Shown: positions 6,752 through 7,930 of the stretch, piece by piece | Numbering within the stretch: position 1 is the stretch's first letter | Layout of the letters: each line of letters starts with the position of its first letter | Origin: Treponema sp. | GTDB lineage: Bacteria > Spirochaetota > Spirochaetia > Treponematales > Breznakiellaceae | Direction of reading: 5' to 3' | NCBI GenBank assembly: GCA_031290325.1 | Contig: JAITNU010000126.1 | Location: forward strand, 1-7,930 | DNA: 7,930 bases | Translations under genes and position numbers: made by a program | The notes under the pieces: generated by a model | Seen by the model: only the letters and a program-made list of their open reading frames with translations | Database searches by the model: none | What the model was told of the DNA's origin: nothing

Positions 6752-7930
6752 TCACAAAGGGACGACCTGGTACTGGTCTTTACCGGTGAACAACAGCGCG
6801 GCAAACTTCACGTCACTGCGTCCGGCGAACAGCGCCGACTGCCGGTATCTTTCCAACTGCGCCCGCGCCGCCTCCAGCGTTGCCTCCACCAGCGCTGGGG
6901 TAGCGTCGCCCTTCTTGAGGTACTTCAGTTCCCATACCCACTCATAAGGCAGTTCCGGCAGAAGGGGGCTGCGCTGTAAAAAAATGTCGATATACCCCTG
7001 CCCAGTTTCCCGTTCGCTGTCAGGCACATAAAGATGGCTGCGGAACAAGCCGCTCAACAGCATGAGCTTGATGTATTTTTCATCAAAGCCTATGAGGTCG
7101 CGGTTGGACAGGCGCTGAAAGATATGCTTACTCTCATAGTCGATGTACGGAACAGGATTACCATCATACGCAAGCTCCCTAATAGCCGCGCTCTCCTCGC
7201 TTGCGTCGATCATAATGTCGGCGTTCAAGTCATGGGTGAGTTGTTCCAGATATTCCCAGTAGATCGTTCTGATAGAGTAGTTCGGGATTCTGAGAATGGT
7301 AGCCCCACGGTTAATACGGTCGATAGTGATGAGACCCATGTAGAAAAGCAACGAGATAAAATACCGATCACGGTACATCTCATCAATCGAAAAGCTACTC
7401 GCGATCTCTGCGGTGATGACGCTGTTCTTCATAATCTCGACAAGGGTTTTGCGGTTATGGTCGTTCTCGGCGAGGCGGCGCAGGCGGGAATAGTCGGTAC
7501 GCCGGTTGGTATCACTGATCTCTTCCGGCGGCTGCTGTGTCCGCTGAATTTGGTTCAGACAGTAGAGCGCCATCGTGGGATTATAGACACGGGTTTCGGA
7601 TCTTTTGTTAAACAGGTAGCCGTTGTAATACCGTTCAAGATCGATTTTTCCTATGAAGAGCTGACGGTCGATGCCGGCCGTGTCAATGAGCCTCTCCACC
7701 TCGTCATGGCTAAACCCCATCATCTCGTTATAGTCGAGTTCCAGTGTAAGGTTCGTGGCGATGTTGAAGCCGCTGGTGAGGTCGTTCATCATCACTGGAC
7801 TGATACCGGTGAGAAAGATGCGCCGCGTAACAGACTTCGTTCCAATCTTGAGCGTCTCGTAAAAATCGCGCACCAGTCCGTTGGCGTTCACCGTATGATG
7901 GTACACATCGTCGCCGAGCTTACCGAGGGC
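6752..7930 (-). CDS. AAA-ATPase-like/DUF1703 PD-(D/E)XK protein, 5' end missing
   Basis: The reading frame is open to the right window edge, giving 392 residues of a longer protein. The GTG at 7906 is an internal codon, because in-frame sequence (ALGKLGDDV) continues upstream of it. The visible start holds the end of the AAA-ATPase-like domain, including RIFLTGISPVMMNDLTSGFN (about 37-56), the characteristic sensor-like segment; the Walker motifs lie outside the window. A helical middle region follows. The C-terminal DUF1703 domain has a PD-(D/E)XK nuclease-like core: D315 in GYIDIF, E334 and K336 in WELKYL, then a helix with Q358, followed by the strands KFAALLFTG and YQVV. The active-site residues therefore look intact. 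The family is common and often multicopy in gut anaerobes; its function is not established, and mobile-element or defence roles are inference. The gene is visibly less GC-rich than its neighbours. It converges with the methyltransferase gene across a bidirectional terminator. Confidence 0.88.
   Translation of the reverse strand, partial: ALGKLGDDVYHHTVNANGLVRDFYETLKIGTKSVTRRIFLTGISPVMMNDLTSGFNIATNLTLELDYNEMMGFSHDEVERLIDTAGIDRQLFIGKIDLERYYNGYLFNKRSETRVYNPTMALYCLNQIQRTQQPPEEISDTNRRTDYSRLRRLAENDHNRKTLVEIMKNSVITAEIASSFSIDEMYRDRYFISLLFYMGLITIDRINRGATILRIPNYSIRTIYWEYLEQLTHDLNADIMIDASEESAAIRELAYDGNPVPYIDYESKHIFQRLSNRDLIGFDEKYIKLMLLSGLFRSHLYVPDSERETGQGYIDIFLQRSPLLPELPYEWVWELKYLKKGDATPALVEATLEAARAQLERYRQSALFAGRSDVKFAALLFTGKDQYQVVPL

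Noticed and set aside
6602..6979. 125-codon plus-strand ORF over the gap and the 3' end of the DUF1703 gene
   Set aside because: It overlaps the well-supported minus-strand gene for much of its length, and the peptide is rich in Arg and Pro without a domain.
7904..7906. GTG as the start of the DUF1703 gene
   Set aside because: The frame stays open to the window edge, and the family needs an N-terminal ATPase domain that would lie upstream.

Overview
The window looks like chromosomal DNA from a moderately GC-rich spirochaete, most plausibly a treponeme of the termite-gut type. That assignment rests on general recall of gene order and style (uvrC beside a LamG-type secreted protein and a TPR protein, plus an AAA-ATPase-like/DUF1703 gene) and not on a marker gene, so it is tentative. 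Four complete protein genes and one gene cut by the window edge can be supported.

Layout. Bases 1-151 hold no gene. They contain an inverted array of 10-nt units followed by a T-run, and a second, different 10-nt repeat overlaps the 3' end of the next gene. uvrC (minus strand, 152-2140) encodes the nucleotide-excision-repair endonuclease, with every expected catalytic and Fe-S residue visible and a C-terminal tail that ends inside repeat DNA. A 41-bp AT-rich spacer (2141-2181) separates uvrC from a divergent plus-strand group: an exported LamG-like/FN3 protein (2182-3765), a TPR protein (3762-5027) whose start overlaps the previous stop in an ATGA, and an RlmI-family rRNA methyltransferase (5075-6397). 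A strong hairpin at 6453-6484, with A- and T-tracts on both sides, ends this group. After a gap with no convincing gene, the minus-strand 3' part of an AAA-ATPase-like/DUF1703 PD-(D/E)XK protein (6752-7930) runs off the right end.

How they fit together. uvrC and the methyltransferase are housekeeping functions (DNA repair, ribosome modification). The exported protein and the TPR protein are translationally coupled and probably act in the same process, perhaps at the cell envelope, but nothing in the sequence names that process. The DUF1703 gene is accessory: it is visibly less GC-rich than its neighbours and belongs to a family that is often multicopy in gut anaerobes. I found no CRISPR array, rRNA, tRNA or insertion sequence, and no multi-gene arrangement that I could defend as a new defence or biosynthetic system. 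The most unusual items are the two small repeat families around the uvrC 3' end, the AT-rich divergent promoter that may start the exported-protein mRNA almost at its ATG, and the coupled exported-protein/TPR pair of unknown function.
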